From Enterococcus faecium (GTDB lineage Bacteria; Bacillota; Bacilli; Lactobacillales; Enterococcaceae): a stretch of DNA of 64,000 bases. The stretch lies in the NCBI RefSeq assembly GCF_029023785.1, contig NZ_CP118955.1, positions 1,424,501 through 1,488,500 on the forward strand. Direction: 5' to 3'. A program made the position numbers and the translations under genes. Shown piece after piece: positions 1 through 7,895 of this stretch (its first letter is position 1; every line of letters starts with the position of its first letter). A model generated the notes under the pieces. It searched no databases, had not been told where the DNA came from, and saw only the letters and a program-made list of their open reading frames with translations.

Positions 1-1049
1 TTCGTCCACATCGTTACGAATACTGGTGTCAGAATAAAGATGAAAATTGGATTCAATGATTGATACCAGCTTGCTTGGATCGTTACACCAAATAGCGTAG
101 ATTGTGTACGTTCACTAGCAAATAAAGCTAAGATAGATGAACCTTGTTCTTGTAATGACCAGAAAATGATTGCTGCAAGGAATAATGGGATATAAGCCCA
201 TACTCTTGGTTTTTCTTCAGCAGTTACATCTTTTGAAGTCAGCATTTTGATAAAGTAATACAACGGTAAGATAATCCCCAATACACTGATTGTATTGACA
301 AAAAAGTCAATTGTCAGATGACCAGTTAGTTGTGCCCCGCCGAATACTGCAGCGATAACAACAAGTGCGATGATCAAGTTACGGATGAATCCTTTACGTT
401 CTTCAGTTGTCAAAGGATTCGGCGGTGTTGTACCCACTCCGTCTAATGTCTTGCGTCCTTGGATGATGTATTGTAATAATCCAAAGAACATCCCAATAGC
501 AGCTAAAGAGAACCCTAAATGATAGTTATATTCTTGACCGATTGTACCAACGATTAGTGGTGCTAATAATGCCCCTAAGTTGACACCCATGTAAAAAATC
601 GAAAATCCTGCATCTCTTCGCAAGTCAGTCTTTGAATAAAGATGTCCGACCATGCCAGAAACATTTGGTTTCAAAAAGGCGGTTCCGATAATAATCAATG
701 CCATCGAAACAAACAATGTACTTACACCAAATGGTAAAGCCAAGACGATGTGGCCAAGCATAATGAAAACTCCACCGAAGAATACAGTGCGTTTTGCTCC
801 TAACACTCGGTCAGATACCCATCCGCCGACGATACTAGACATGTAGATCAAAGATCCGTAGATCGACATGATAGCTAATGCTGTTGCTCGTGGTAATCCA
901 AGTCCCCCGTTGGCAACTGTATCGTACATATAATAGATAAGTAATGCACGCATACCGTAATAACTAAATCGTTCCCACATCTCAGTGAAGAACAAAGTTG
1001 ACAATCCCTTCGGCTGCCCGAAGAAGCCCTTGTCTTGCTGTTTTTCCAT
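1..1049 (-). CDS. dtpT: Di-/tripeptide:H+ symporter of the POT family, 3' end outside the window
   Basis: The reading frame is open from the ATG at 1049 to the window edge, giving about 349 residues without a stop. It opens with MEKQQDKGFF, followed by FFTEMWERFSYYGMRA, a hallmark of proton-coupled oligopeptide transporters (PTR2/POT), and then by many hydrophobic segments. The family imports di- and tripeptides with protons across the cytoplasmic membrane. About 480-500 residues is usual, so roughly a quarter to a third of the C-terminus is missing here. It is transcribed away from the nitroreductase gene, with a 386-bp shared upstream region. The family call is firm; the exact substrate range is inferred. 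Confidence 0.9.
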   Translation of the reverse strand, partial: MEKQQDKGFFGQPKGLSTLFFTEMWERFSYYGMRALLIYYMYDTVANGGLGLPRATALAIMSIYGSLIYMSSIVGGWVSDRVLGAKRTVFFGGVFIMLGHIVLALPFGVSTLFVSMALIIIGTAFLKPNVSGMVGHLYSKTDLRRDAGFSIFYMGVNLGALLAPLIVGTIGQEYNYHLGFSLAAIGMFFGLLQYIIQGRKTLDGVGTTPPNPLTTEERKGFIRNLIIALVVIAAVFGGAQLTGHLTIDFFVNTISVLGIILPLYYFIKMLTSKDVTAEEKPRVWAYIPLFLAAIIFWSLQEQGSSILALFASERTQSTLFGVTIQASWYQSLNPIFIFILTPVFVTMWT

Positions 1050-1350
1050 AATCTATACCCCAATTCTTTAAATTTTCAGAAAATATTATACATCTTTACC
1101 GAAAAATTTAACTAAAAAACTTATTTAAGAAATATAAACTAATTTTCTATAAAAACAAGTAATTTTTAATGGCAATATCATAAAAAAAAGAAGATAGAGA
1201 TTTAATAATTATATATCAGCTGTTTTTTTCAAATAAGCAAAAATTCCTAAAACACAACAATGAAAGCGATAACCAAGAAAATCCTTACATAACGATTTTT
1301 CTTATTAAAATTGTTTTTTGAACTTCGCTTATTTTTTGTGAGCATATCTG

Positions 1351-1379
1351 TTTACTTACTTTTTGTAAGGTGCTATACT
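1351..1379 (+). promoter_or_regulatory. Promoter of the nitroreductase gene with a palindrome between -35 and -10
   Basis: TTTACT (1351-1356) and TATACT (1374-1379) are separated by 17 bp and lie about 57 bp before the ATG. The spacer region contains CTTAC-TTTTT-GTAAG (1355-1369), perfect 5-bp arms around a 5-bp centre, placed where a repressor would block RNA polymerase. Nitroreductase-like genes of this class are often controlled by redox- or quinone-sensing HxlR/MarR-type repressors, but no such gene is adjacent, so the operator role is inference. The rest of 1050-1435 is AT-rich and shows nothing else I can name. Confidence 0.45.
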
Positions 1380-1435
1380 TCATTTCGTAATCAATTAAAA
1401 AAATGCAAAACGCAAATCAAAGGAGAAATTTTATT

Positions 1436-2032
1436 ATGACAACTTTTACTGACACTTTGAAAAACCGCCGTTCAATCTATCATCTAGGACGTAATGTTTC
1501 ACTTTCTAATGAAGAATTAACAACTTTGATCAAAGAAGCAATTAAAGAAAGCCCAACTGCTTTCAATGCTCAATCAACACGCGCAGTTATCCTTTTCGGA
1601 GATGCACATGAAAAACTTTGGGAAATCACTGAAGAAGCACTTCGCCCATTGACTCCAGCAGAAGCTTTCCCAAATACACAAAACAAATTAGCTGGTTTCA
1701 AAAATGGTTATGGTACAGTATTATTCTTCAAAGATACTGACGTGGTAAAAGGTCTACAAGAACAATTTGAATTATATGCAGACAACTTCCCAGATTGGTC
1801 AGAACAATCAAACGGAATCGCAACAGCTAATACTTGGGTAGCATTAGTTGATAAAGGATTGGGCGCAAACTTGCAACATTACAACCCAGTTATTGACGAA
1901 GCAGTTGCAAAAGAATGGAATATCCCTTCAAACTGGAAACTACGTTCGCAATTAGTATTCGGTTCACCAGAAACACCGGCTGGGGAAAAAGAATACATGA
2001 ACGATGCCGATCGCTTCCGCGTATTTGGATAA
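1436..2032 (+). CDS. Nitroreductase-family oxidoreductase (Frm2/Hbn1-like)
   Basis: A protein of 198 residues starting at the ATG at 1436, which has AAAGGAG about 10 bases upstream; an upstream in-frame ATG at 1403 lacks such a site. The N-terminal RRSIYHLG and the PTAFNAQSTRAV segment are typical of FMN-dependent nitroreductase-like proteins of the Frm2/Hbn1 (YdgI/YfhC-like) branch, and the C-terminal part has GANLQHYNP. Such proteins are cytoplasmic NAD(P)H:flavin enzymes linked to redox stress and nitro-compound reduction; the physiological substrate is unknown. It is monocistronic, with its own promoter and a strong terminator. Confidence 0.85.
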   Translation: MTTFTDTLKNRRSIYHLGRNVSLSNEELTTLIKEAIKESPTAFNAQSTRAVILFGDAHEKLWEITEEALRPLTPAEAFPNTQNKLAGFKNGYGTVLFFKDTDVVKGLQEQFELYADNFPDWSEQSNGIATANTWVALVDKGLGANLQHYNPVIDEAVAKEWNIPSNWKLRSQLVFGSPETPAGEKEYMNDADRFRVFG

Positions 2033-2050
2033 TTTTATTTGAAATAAAAA

Positions 2051-2091
2051 ACAGAGGTTGTGACAAACATCTTGTCGCAACCTCTGTTTTT
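2051..2091. terminator. Bidirectional terminator with TGTGACAA core
   Basis: Arms 2051-2066 and 2072-2087 form a 16-bp stem with one mismatch, followed by a T-run on the plus strand. It ends the nitroreductase transcript and abuts the stop of the convergent minus-strand gene. The TGTGACAA...TTGTC core recurs in three other terminators in this window (38192, 59754 and 61111). Confidence 0.8.
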
Positions 2092-2572
2092 ATTCTGGAT
2101 CAATCATAATATCAATCTCTGCCTCATCGTTTAAGCGTTGGGACAAAAATGGAACTAATTCTTCTAATGATGCAGAAAATTTCAGCATCGGTCCTCGCCA
2201 TCCGTTTCGGAAAAAATTCATTTTTACGATTTTAGAACCTTTTGGCTGATATAATACAATTTTATTGATCTCAGAAAAAGGAACACCTTTTTTGTCAAAG
2301 CTATTCAAAACAAGTCCTTCTTCTGTGATTCCTCTACTGTCCAACAAAAAACTAATAAAAATCATTGCTGACAAGATCCCTTTTGCCAATTCATCTGCTG
2401 TAGGATGACTGATGAGTGTATACCAAATGACTAGTGACACTAAGAAGGGTATCACCAAGTAGACCCATCGATTTCGCACAGTCCGATAAATAATTTCTTT
2501 TCGAACCAGCCAAAGAAATAAAAACATCACAACAACGAATAAAAACAATAGAACCGTAAAGAATGTTACCAT
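2090..2572 (-). CDS. Hypothetical membrane protein
   Basis: A protein of 160 residues. The N-terminal third is hydrophobic, with about three predicted membrane segments (residues ~3-22, ~37-53 and ~64-78). The rest is a soluble domain with the pattern RGITEEGLVLN...VPFSEINKIVLY, which resembles the PH-like (YcxB/DUF5673-type) domains found after two or three membrane helices in Firmicute proteins. I do not recognise a specific family. The stop codon lies at the edge of the shared terminator with the nitroreductase gene. Confidence 0.65.
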   Translation of the reverse strand: MVTFFTVLLFLFVVVMFLFLWLVRKEIIYRTVRNRWVYLVIPFLVSLVIWYTLISHPTADELAKGILSAMIFISFLLDSRGITEEGLVLNSFDKKGVPFSEINKIVLYQPKGSKIVKMNFFRNGWRGPMLKFSASLEELVPFLSQRLNDEAEIDIMIDPE

Positions 2573-2633
2573 GACAACTCGCCTCGCTTTTTCTTCTCCA
2601 GAAAATAGGAAAAGAATACTGATTTACCTTCTC

Positions 2634-2669
2634 AAAGAAATTGGACTTGCAGCACGCCGCACGTCCAAT
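2634..2669 (-). terminator. Terminator of the 65-residue gene
   Basis: ATTGGAC (2640-2646) pairs with GTCCAAT (2663-2669), with further pairing TGC/GCA inside. Read on the minus strand the stem is followed by TTTCTTT. It lies just beyond the stop at 2678. Confidence 0.65.
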
Positions 2670-2677
2670 TGTTTTCT

Positions 2678-2875
2678 TTATTCAAATGTATCATATTTTG
2701 CAACAACCATGCTTGCTTTTTCATCTAATAATTCTTGGTCCTCTGCAGCACATTGGGCAACTTTGACCACGGCGCAGTTTGTCATTTTTGATACAACTTC
2801 ACCAATGACCGTTTTTGTAAAACCAATTGGTTTGCATGCATATTGTTCTCCTAAATTAATCATTTCTTCCGTCAT
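2678..2875 (-). CDS. Small conserved-looking hypothetical protein
   Basis: A protein of 65 residues starting at the ATG at 2875, where AGGAGG sits 6 bases upstream; a TTG one codon earlier is too close to that site. The sequence MTEEMINLGEQYACKP has no obvious domain. It contains three cysteines, in YACKP, TNCAV and AQCAAED, so a metal- or redox-linked role is possible but unproven. It has its own ribosome-binding site and a terminator downstream, so it is very likely a real gene. Confidence 0.6.
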   Translation of the reverse strand: MTEEMINLGEQYACKPIGFTKTVIGEVVSKMTNCAVVKVAQCAAEDQELLDEKASMVVAKYDTFE

Positions 2876-3169
2876 CAAAATCCTCCTAAACTGCTGGAAC
2901 TTTTCTCCACATTACCACTGCTATTTCTTTGGAGATTTAACTCATTGATTTTTATTTACAGTTAAAAATCAACCTTACAGGCATTATAGCGTACTGTTTT
3001 CGTTTTCACAATTAAAACAGCTGTTGTATTTAGAAGAATTTTTTTCAAAAAATTAAAACATATTCCTTAAAAACTAATTATTTCCTACATATTAAAATAT
3101 AATACTTCCATTTCCAATAAAAATACATTTATAATAGGAAAGATAAACAGCTGAAAAGGGAGATTTCAA

Positions 3170-3928
3170 ATGAAGAAAAAAACGTTCAAAAAACTATTGT
3201 TTCTAGGGGGCACAGCTGCTCTTTTATTAAGCGGTACAAGTTATTACCTACATATCCATTCTCCAGAACATACAATGAACACTGCACAAAAAAGTTCAAC
3301 ACAAAAAACGAAAAAGACAAAAGAGAAAGCAGAAGTTTTACTAGATGTTCCATTAGAGAGCCAGTTTGATTCTCCTTCTTTAGAAAATGGCTGTGAAGTC
3401 ACTTCGCTTTCTATGCTTTTATCTTTTTATGGTTATGAAACAACTAAAAACCAGTTAGCTGAGCAATTGGATTACGTCCCTGTTTTCAATGCAGATGGGA
3501 CTCATGGCGATCCTAATGAAGGATTTGTTGGTGATATCAGTGGCGGAGACTGGGCTATGGGCGTCTATGTTCCCCCAGTTGCCTCCCTTGCTCAGCAAAT
3601 CGTCCAAACGGATTATCACACTTTTCCAAAAACCGATGCTCAACTCGATGATATCAAAAAAGCACTATCTAAAGGAAATCCTGTCTGGACTTCTGTGACT
3701 ATCAATTTTGAAGTCCCAGATGAAACTGATTTTATGACTTGGACCACAAATAATGGAGAAGTAAGAGTCACTCCTCTTGTTCATGCTTGTGTAGTCACTG
3801 GATATGACAAAGAAAATATTTATGTCAACGATCCCTATGGTGTAAAAAATCGAGCAGTACCGATCAACGATTTTTCGGCGATTTTCACTGCAATGGGTGG
3901 ACAGATGCTAACTTTGGAGAAAAGCTAG
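3170..3928 (+). CDS. Membrane-anchored C39-like (papain-fold) cysteine peptidase
   Basis: A protein of 252 residues with AAGGGAG before the ATG. The N-terminus MKKKTFKKLLFLGGTAALLL is a signal or anchor segment without a lipobox cysteine, followed by a Lys/Thr-rich linker to about residue 55. The catalytic domain has ENGCEVTSL, with the cysteine at about residue 75, and a late PLVHACVVTGYD with the histidine, then VNDPYG supplying the likely Asn/Asp. This is the peptidase_C39_2 pattern found in secreted Firmicute proteins such as BtrH/YvpB-like enzymes. The protein should act on the outer face of the membrane; the substrate is unknown. Confidence 0.8.
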   Translation: MKKKTFKKLLFLGGTAALLLSGTSYYLHIHSPEHTMNTAQKSSTQKTKKTKEKAEVLLDVPLESQFDSPSLENGCEVTSLSMLLSFYGYETTKNQLAEQLDYVPVFNADGTHGDPNEGFVGDISGGDWAMGVYVPPVASLAQQIVQTDYHTFPKTDAQLDDIKKALSKGNPVWTSVTINFEVPDETDFMTWTTNNGEVRVTPLVHACVVTGYDKENIYVNDPYGVKNRAVPINDFSAIFTAMGGQMLTLEKS

Positions 3929-3987
3929 TAATTCAAACAAAAATCCCTTATACTCAAGATACCAAACCTTTGAAGGGAGCGTAGATA

Positions 3988-4416
3988 ATGGAAAAATTCA
4001 CACATAAAAAAATGGATCCAAATGAAATTCCGATTATTTTTGTCCGTGACTGCAAGGGAAATGTTCAAGGTAAAGTCTCTATTAATGAGTGGAACGAGCG
4101 TCGCAGACCTGCTACCCTCAATGAACTGGAAATCAAATTGTATCGTCAATCTCTTGTTTATTACGCAGATCAAGAGTACGAGAAAGCCACCGATTTATTG
4201 AAATTTCTAATTGCTCGAACAGAGTATACTCGCTTTGAATATATTGAACGTTTAGCAAACATCTATCATATTATGAATGAACCTGTCAAAGAATATCAGT
4301 TATTGGACACCGTCTTGTCAGTAGCAGAACTGATTGCCCTTCCTGCTGGATTAGAAAAGAAACTAGTACGCCGCCTTTTACGAGTAAAGCAACAACTATC
4401 CGATCAAGAAAAATAA
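3988..4416 (+). CDS. Hypothetical protein with TPR-like helices
   Basis: A protein of 142 residues with GAAGGGAG before the ATG. Residues ~1-45 are polar and include IPIIFVRDCKGNVQGKV; the remainder is helical, with a YYADQEYEKATDLLKFLI segment resembling a tetratricopeptide repeat. It has no signal peptide and no membrane segment. It follows the peptidase gene by 59 bp and may be cotranscribed. Function is not recognised. Confidence 0.6.
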   Translation: MEKFTHKKMDPNEIPIIFVRDCKGNVQGKVSINEWNERRRPATLNELEIKLYRQSLVYYADQEYEKATDLLKFLIARTEYTRFEYIERLANIYHIMNEPVKEYQLLDTVLSVAELIALPAGLEKKLVRRLLRVKQQLSDQEK

Positions 4417-4461
4417 CTTGCGTTTTTTTAGGAAAGTGCTATGATTATTTTGTTGAATAAA

Positions 4462-4534
4462 TGGGATGTAGCCAAACTGGTAAGGCACTTGACTCTGAAT
4501 CAAGCAATTGTAGGTTCGAACCCTGCCATCCCAA
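4462..4534 (+). tRNA. tRNA-Gln (anticodon CUG)
   Basis: The cloverleaf folds by eye: acceptor TGGGATG/CATCCCA, anticodon stem CTTGA/TCAAG around the loop CTCTGAA (anticodon CTG), T-arm GTAGG-TTCGAAC-CCTGC, five-base variable loop. CCA is not encoded. CUG reads CAG, so this is the minor glutamine isoacceptor, here as a single gene. Confidence 0.95.
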
Positions 4535-4560
4535 TTTGATGTGCTTGCTGAAAAAATGAA

Positions 4561-4593
4561 CCCCCTGTAAAAGAACAATCTTTTTGCAGGGGG
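4561..4593. terminator. Terminator after tRNA-Gln
   Basis: CCCCCTGTAAAAGA and TCTTTTTGCAGGGGG form a GC-capped stem. On the minus strand it is followed by TTCATTTTTT, so it probably also serves the convergent YxeA-family gene. Confidence 0.7.
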
Positions 4594-4683
4594 ATTATTG
4601 TATTATTTTTACTACTTGTATTTAGTTTACATAATTAAATTATGAATAATAAAATCGGGCGTATTCTTAATACAAAAACTGAT

Positions 4684-5055
4684 TTACCCAATAATTGCTA
4701 ATGCTTTCTCCGGAACTTTTTCTCTAGGAACTTCCTCATACGTTTCTATGTGTGCTCCTTTATTGCTAATTTTCAAATAATGATTTTCTTTTAACACAGA
4801 AAGACCATTAAATTCAACCGTTCGTTCTTTCCCATTGGCATCAGCAGCTTTCTGCACATACCTTGCTGTACCATATTCATTTACTTCCTCTGGTTTTTGT
4901 GTCTTTACATAGACCTCTCCTTTTTCAACTAATGGATTTAGCTGATCAAGTATACCAGGGATTTCTCCATAACTTCCTTCAGTATAATATTTCAGTCCAA
5001 ATAGCAAAATACCACTAATCGCCGCCAGTCCAATCAAATATTTAATCACTTTCAT
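4684..5055 (-). CDS. YxeA family (DUF1093) secreted or membrane-anchored protein
   Basis: A protein of 123 residues. An N-terminal hydrophobic segment (residues ~5-20, with a lysine before it) leads into a small domain with GTARYVQKAADANGKER and ENHYLKISNKGAHIETYEEV, the YxeA-family pattern of small Bacilli exported proteins. Function is unknown; in Bacillus yxeA lies near bacitracin-related genes, but nothing here repeats that context. It stands alone with its own upstream region. Confidence 0.75.
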   Translation of the reverse strand: MKVIKYLIGLAAISGILLFGLKYYTEGSYGEIPGILDQLNPLVEKGEVYVKTQKPEEVNEYGTARYVQKAADANGKERTVEFNGLSVLKENHYLKISNKGAHIETYEEVPREKVPEKALAIIG

Positions 5056-5269
5056 CTTTCTACCTCCTTGTTATATATTCAGTATATGGGTCAGTTAAAG
5101 AAATTCCATCCGTCCCAAGTTGGAGATTTTTCTCCTACTTTAGAAGCGAGAATCGAGTGTTTTTTTAGTAAAAATGATCGTTATTTGATATTATTGACGT
5201 GTGGATAAATCAGTTTTTCTCGTTTTGTCCATGTAAAAAATCATGTTGATAGCAAAGGATGTGTTCAAA

Positions 5270-5455
5270 ATGAATCAAGAAGAATTATTTCAAAAAGTCA
5301 AGGAAATGATTAAGAACGGCAATTTCGATGGCGCAAAACGATTTATCGAAGAACATAAAGAACAATTAGGACCTTATAAAGAGAAAGCCCAAAATCTTTT
5401 AAAAGATGTAAATATCGACAGTGTCAAAAACAAATTTAAAAATCTATTCAAATAA
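5270..5455 (+). CDS. Small helical protein, intact paralogue of the IS-split gene
   Basis: A protein of 61 residues from the ATG at 5270, preceded by AAAGGA; the longer form from 5243 lacks a ribosome-binding site. It is highly charged and helical, with FQKVKEMIKNGNFDGAKRF and a lysine-rich end. It matches the interrupted gene at 6499-7755 in pattern: V.E/KVK....N..(F/Y)..AK..IE..KE.L. No catalytic motif is present; the family is not recognised. A strong terminator follows at 5481. Confidence 0.6.
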   Translation: MNQEELFQKVKEMIKNGNFDGAKRFIEEHKEQLGPYKEKAQNLLKDVNIDSVKNKFKNLFK

Positions 5456-5480
5456 GTAAAACTTTCACTTTTGTAAAATC

Positions 5481-5518
5481 AAAGGAGGACAATGCTGCTG
5501 CATCGTCCTCCTTTGGTT
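5481..5518 (+). terminator. Terminator
   Basis: AAAGGAGGAC (5481-5490) pairs with GTCCTCCTTT (5505-5514), followed by GGTTCTTTT. It ends the small gene at 5270-5455. Confidence 0.8.
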
Positions 5519-5537
5519 CTTTTCTGAATACTTCATA

Positions 5538-5726
5538 CTAAAATAAACGTGTCGGATCGTAATGATAAGTCACATTGCCGTTCAGTGAGGCTTTTCCCAC
5601 CACATATTTACGATTCTCCAACTTCAGCCACGCTTCTCGAAAAGCCATTAATTCTTCTCTTTTTACATCAATCTTTTCGATTTTTCCATCGATCAAATCT
5701 TGAATAAGTTGTTCATATGGATTCAT
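5538..5726 (-). CDS. Small hypothetical protein
   Basis: A protein of 62 residues from the ATG at 5726, chosen because GGAGG lies 7 bases upstream; the frame extends to 5753 without a better site. It begins MNPYEQLIQDLIDGKI and is mostly helical and charged, ending YHYDPTRLF. It follows the 5750-6013 gene by 23 bp on the same strand, so the two probably form an operon. Function is not recognised. Confidence 0.6.
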   Translation of the reverse strand: MNPYEQLIQDLIDGKIEKIDVKREELMAFREAWLKLENRKYVVGKASLNGNVTYHYDPTRLF

Positions 5727-5749
5727 TTTTTTCCTCCATCTGCTGTCAA

Positions 5750-6013
5750 TCAATAAGTTGTAAAAATAGGTTCATATGCTTTTTTGGTATCTAGATCTTC
5801 TCTGACTTTGACTGTCGTATAAATAATTTTTTCTACTGGGATACTATAATAACTTCCTTCACCATTATTGAATCGGTGAACGTCTTTCTTTGCTAAAATA
5901 CCATTTATTTTATTCGTCAGTACACGTTGTTCGACACTGTTACTTACAACATAGTAAATCACCCGAATATTATTGATTAAATGCAAATCGATTTCTAACA
6001 CTACATGATCCAT
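5750..6013 (-). CDS. Small hypothetical protein
   Basis: A protein of 87 residues starting at the ATG at 6013, with AAGGAG about 10 bases upstream; the longer frame to 6124 has no ribosome-binding site. It has alternating beta-type stretches (VVLEIDLHLI, VIYYVVSN) and a conserved-looking NNGEGSYYSIPVEKIIY. It is cytoplasmic by appearance. It is likely the first gene of a two-gene unit with 5538-5726. I do not recognise a family. Confidence 0.6.
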   Translation of the reverse strand: MDHVVLEIDLHLINNIRVIYYVVSNSVEQRVLTNKINGILAKKDVHRFNNGEGSYYSIPVEKIIYTTVKVREDLDTKKAYEPIFTTY

Positions 6014-6170
6014 GAAAATCCCACTCCTTCTTTCACTTTGATTATAGCAAGTTTCTCCTCTAATTTCAAAATCGATACAGATTTTACTGGATAAATCCAC
6101 AAAACTGCTTGCGCCATTTCGCACAAAGTGTTATTTTGTATCATGGACTTTATTTATTGGAGGCAATAGT

Positions 6171-6428
6171 ATGATCGCGATCGGTCAATTTGTTTTTTAT
6201 ATTCCTTTTTTTATTATGATAAGCATTCTTTTCTATTACATAAAATGGACAAAAAAGAAGTTTTCAGTTTTACTGTCCTCTTTACCTGCTGTATATTTTA
6301 CTTATCAAATTTTTTCTTTTAGGCATTGGGAAACAACGTCTGTATTAATAACACACATCATCGAATTGACGCTTTCAGTAATTTTTCTTATTATTTGGAT
6401 CTATTTTTTATATAAGAATCAGAATTGA
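6171..6428 (+). CDS. Small integral membrane protein
   Basis: A protein of 85 residues with TTGGAGG before the ATG. Three hydrophobic segments cover most of it (residues ~5-25, ~32-49 and ~60-80), separated by a KWTKKK loop. It has no recognised family. It is followed by a bidirectional terminator shared with the disrupted gene opposite. Confidence 0.6.
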   Translation: MIAIGQFVFYIPFFIMISILFYYIKWTKKKFSVLLSSLPAVYFTYQIFSFRHWETTSVLITHIIELTLSVIFLIIWIYFLYKNQN

Positions 6429-6451
6429 ATCCCTCGCATGTTTAAAAAGAA

Positions 6452-6498
6452 AACGATTAAAGATGCAGCAAATTTCTGCCGATCTTTAATCGTTTTTT
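6452..6498. terminator. Strong bidirectional terminator
   Basis: AACGATTAAAGAT (6452-6464) pairs with ATCTTTAATCGTT (6482-6494), flanked by A- and T-runs, between two convergent genes. Confidence 0.85.
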
Positions 6499-6564
6499 CT
6501 ATTCTGTTATACCAAAAAAATGTTTGAATCGGTGAAGGATCGTTCCTTGTTTTAATTTCTTAAT

Positions 6565-7612
6565 TGTCAAATTAAGTTAGACAGATCATCAATACTTACG
6601 TAACTCAAAAATACTTCCAAAGGTGTTCGATAATCCAGTGATTTTCTAGGAATATTATTTCGTTTAGATGCGACAGATTGAATAAAAAATTCATCTACTG
6701 AATTGAAATCCATAGATTTCAATAAACCATCTCTACGTAACAATCCGTTAGAATTCTCGTTTAGGCCTCTTTGAGACGGCGTTCCTGGATCAGCGAAATA
6801 AATGGCAATATCATTGACATTACTGATCTGTTTCCAATTTGAAAATTCCTTTCCACAATCAAAAGTGATGGATTTGAATAGGTTTTTCGGTACAGATTCA
6901 AACCATTGATTTAATTTTTTTTCAATATCAATCGCTTGTCTACCACACGGTTTCAATGTGATGATAACTTTTGATAATCGTTCAACTAAGGTAATTACAG
7001 CACTTTTATGTTTCAGACCTACGATAGTGTCACCTTCAAGGTGACCAAACTCATTTGAGAATTGGCTATAATCCTTTTCACGTTCATGAATAGAGCGGCG
7101 GAAAGTTTGTTTTCCACGTCTTTCTTGATGTCCATTCGGTTTACGCTTGCCTTTCATCGGTAAGTCAGAAGAATCAAATAGCCCCTTTTTGAACATACGA
7201 TAAATGGTACGAGCAGAACAACTAATAGGAAACGCTGCACGACCAACAATCACATCGGGTGTCCATCCTTGAACAACCTTTCTTTGAATATATTCTGATT
7301 GTTCCTCGGGTAAAACAAGCGGACGTCTACCACAGTTTGATTTGTTTTTCTTATACTGTTGATAATATTCTAAGGCTGATTTTCCTTGCTTGAAGAACAG
7401 ATATACTTTATGGATCGTTTGTCTTGAACGATTCAAGCAATGGGCAGTTTTAGCAACAGATTGATTCATTTTGAAATAAGACTCTATTATTACAAGTTCA
7501 TCCGTTGTAAGATGGGTATAGGTCATTTGTACTCACTCCTTATAATTCTTTGGTCGGAACTATTTTGAGTGTAGCACAAATGACTTTTTTAGTTGTCTAG
7601 CTTAATTTTACA
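6565..7612 (-). mobile_element. IS30-family insertion sequence, complete, 1048 bp
   Basis: Terminal inverted repeats are 6565-6583 (TGTCAAATTAAGTTAGACA) and 7594-7612; outward-read they match at 17 of 19 bases. The flanking dinucleotide AT (6563-6564 and 7613-7614) fits a 2-bp target duplication and restores the interrupted reading frame exactly. A single full-length transposase is present, so the element may be active. It resembles enterococcal IS30 elements such as IS6770 or IS1252; I cannot say which. Confidence 0.9.
6567..7526 (-). CDS. IS30-family transposase
   Basis: A protein of 319 residues. The N-terminal helix-turn-helix (LTTDELVIIESYFK, then VAKTAHCLNRSRQTIHKVY) is followed by the DDE catalytic core: the aspartate in HLEGDTIVG, the aspartate in ITFDCGKEF and the glutamate in RGLNENSNG. 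This is the usual IS30 length. The stop codon lies inside the left terminal repeat, a common layout in this family. Confidence 0.95.
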   Translation of the reverse strand: MTYTHLTTDELVIIESYFKMNQSVAKTAHCLNRSRQTIHKVYLFFKQGKSALEYYQQYKKNKSNCGRRPLVLPEEQSEYIQRKVVQGWTPDVIVGRAAFPISCSARTIYRMFKKGLFDSSDLPMKGKRKPNGHQERRGKQTFRRSIHEREKDYSQFSNEFGHLEGDTIVGLKHKSAVITLVERLSKVIITLKPCGRQAIDIEKKLNQWFESVPKNLFKSITFDCGKEFSNWKQISNVNDIAIYFADPGTPSQRGLNENSNGLLRRDGLLKSMDFNSVDEFFIQSVASKRNNIPRKSLDYRTPLEVFLSYVSIDDLSNLI

Positions 7613-7895
7613 ATCGGCGATTCTATAAATTGTTGTGCGATCGGGTACTTTTCTTCCAAATTTTCTTTGTTCTTTTCGATCAGGCTTTTCGCTTCTTCAT
7701 ATTTTTTATCTGCACATAGTGCTTTTACTTCCTGTAACACTTTTCCTGCTTCCATTTGCCTCACCCTCTTGCCATTTTATTGCTTTAAGTTTTATTTAAG
7801 TTATACGCATTATTCTAGTTTCATCCCAAATAACCTTTTTTCATTTTTACTCCTCGAACTAATCAGTTTTCTAAAGGCTGATTGGTTCGTCTTTT

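Larger units (their letters stand above)
6499..7755 (-). pseudogene. Small helical-protein gene split by the IS30 element
   Basis: The 5' part starts at the ATG at 7755 (MEAGKVLQEVKALC...) and runs into the IS at 7615. The 3' part continues beyond the IS and ends KHFFGITE with the stop at 6499. Removing 6565-7612 and one copy of the duplicated AT restores a single 68-codon frame through SPIKKLKQG. The restored protein is a clear relative of the 61-residue protein at 5270-5455. The IS insertion therefore destroyed one of two paralogues. The transcript would have used the terminator at 6452-6498. Confidence 0.8.

Noticed and set aside
7856..7895. Inverted repeat CGAACTAATCAG/CTGATTGGTTCG after the gene at 7896-8216
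   Set aside because: The T-run is on the wrong side for the minus-strand gene and no plus-strand gene ends there, so it was not called a terminator.
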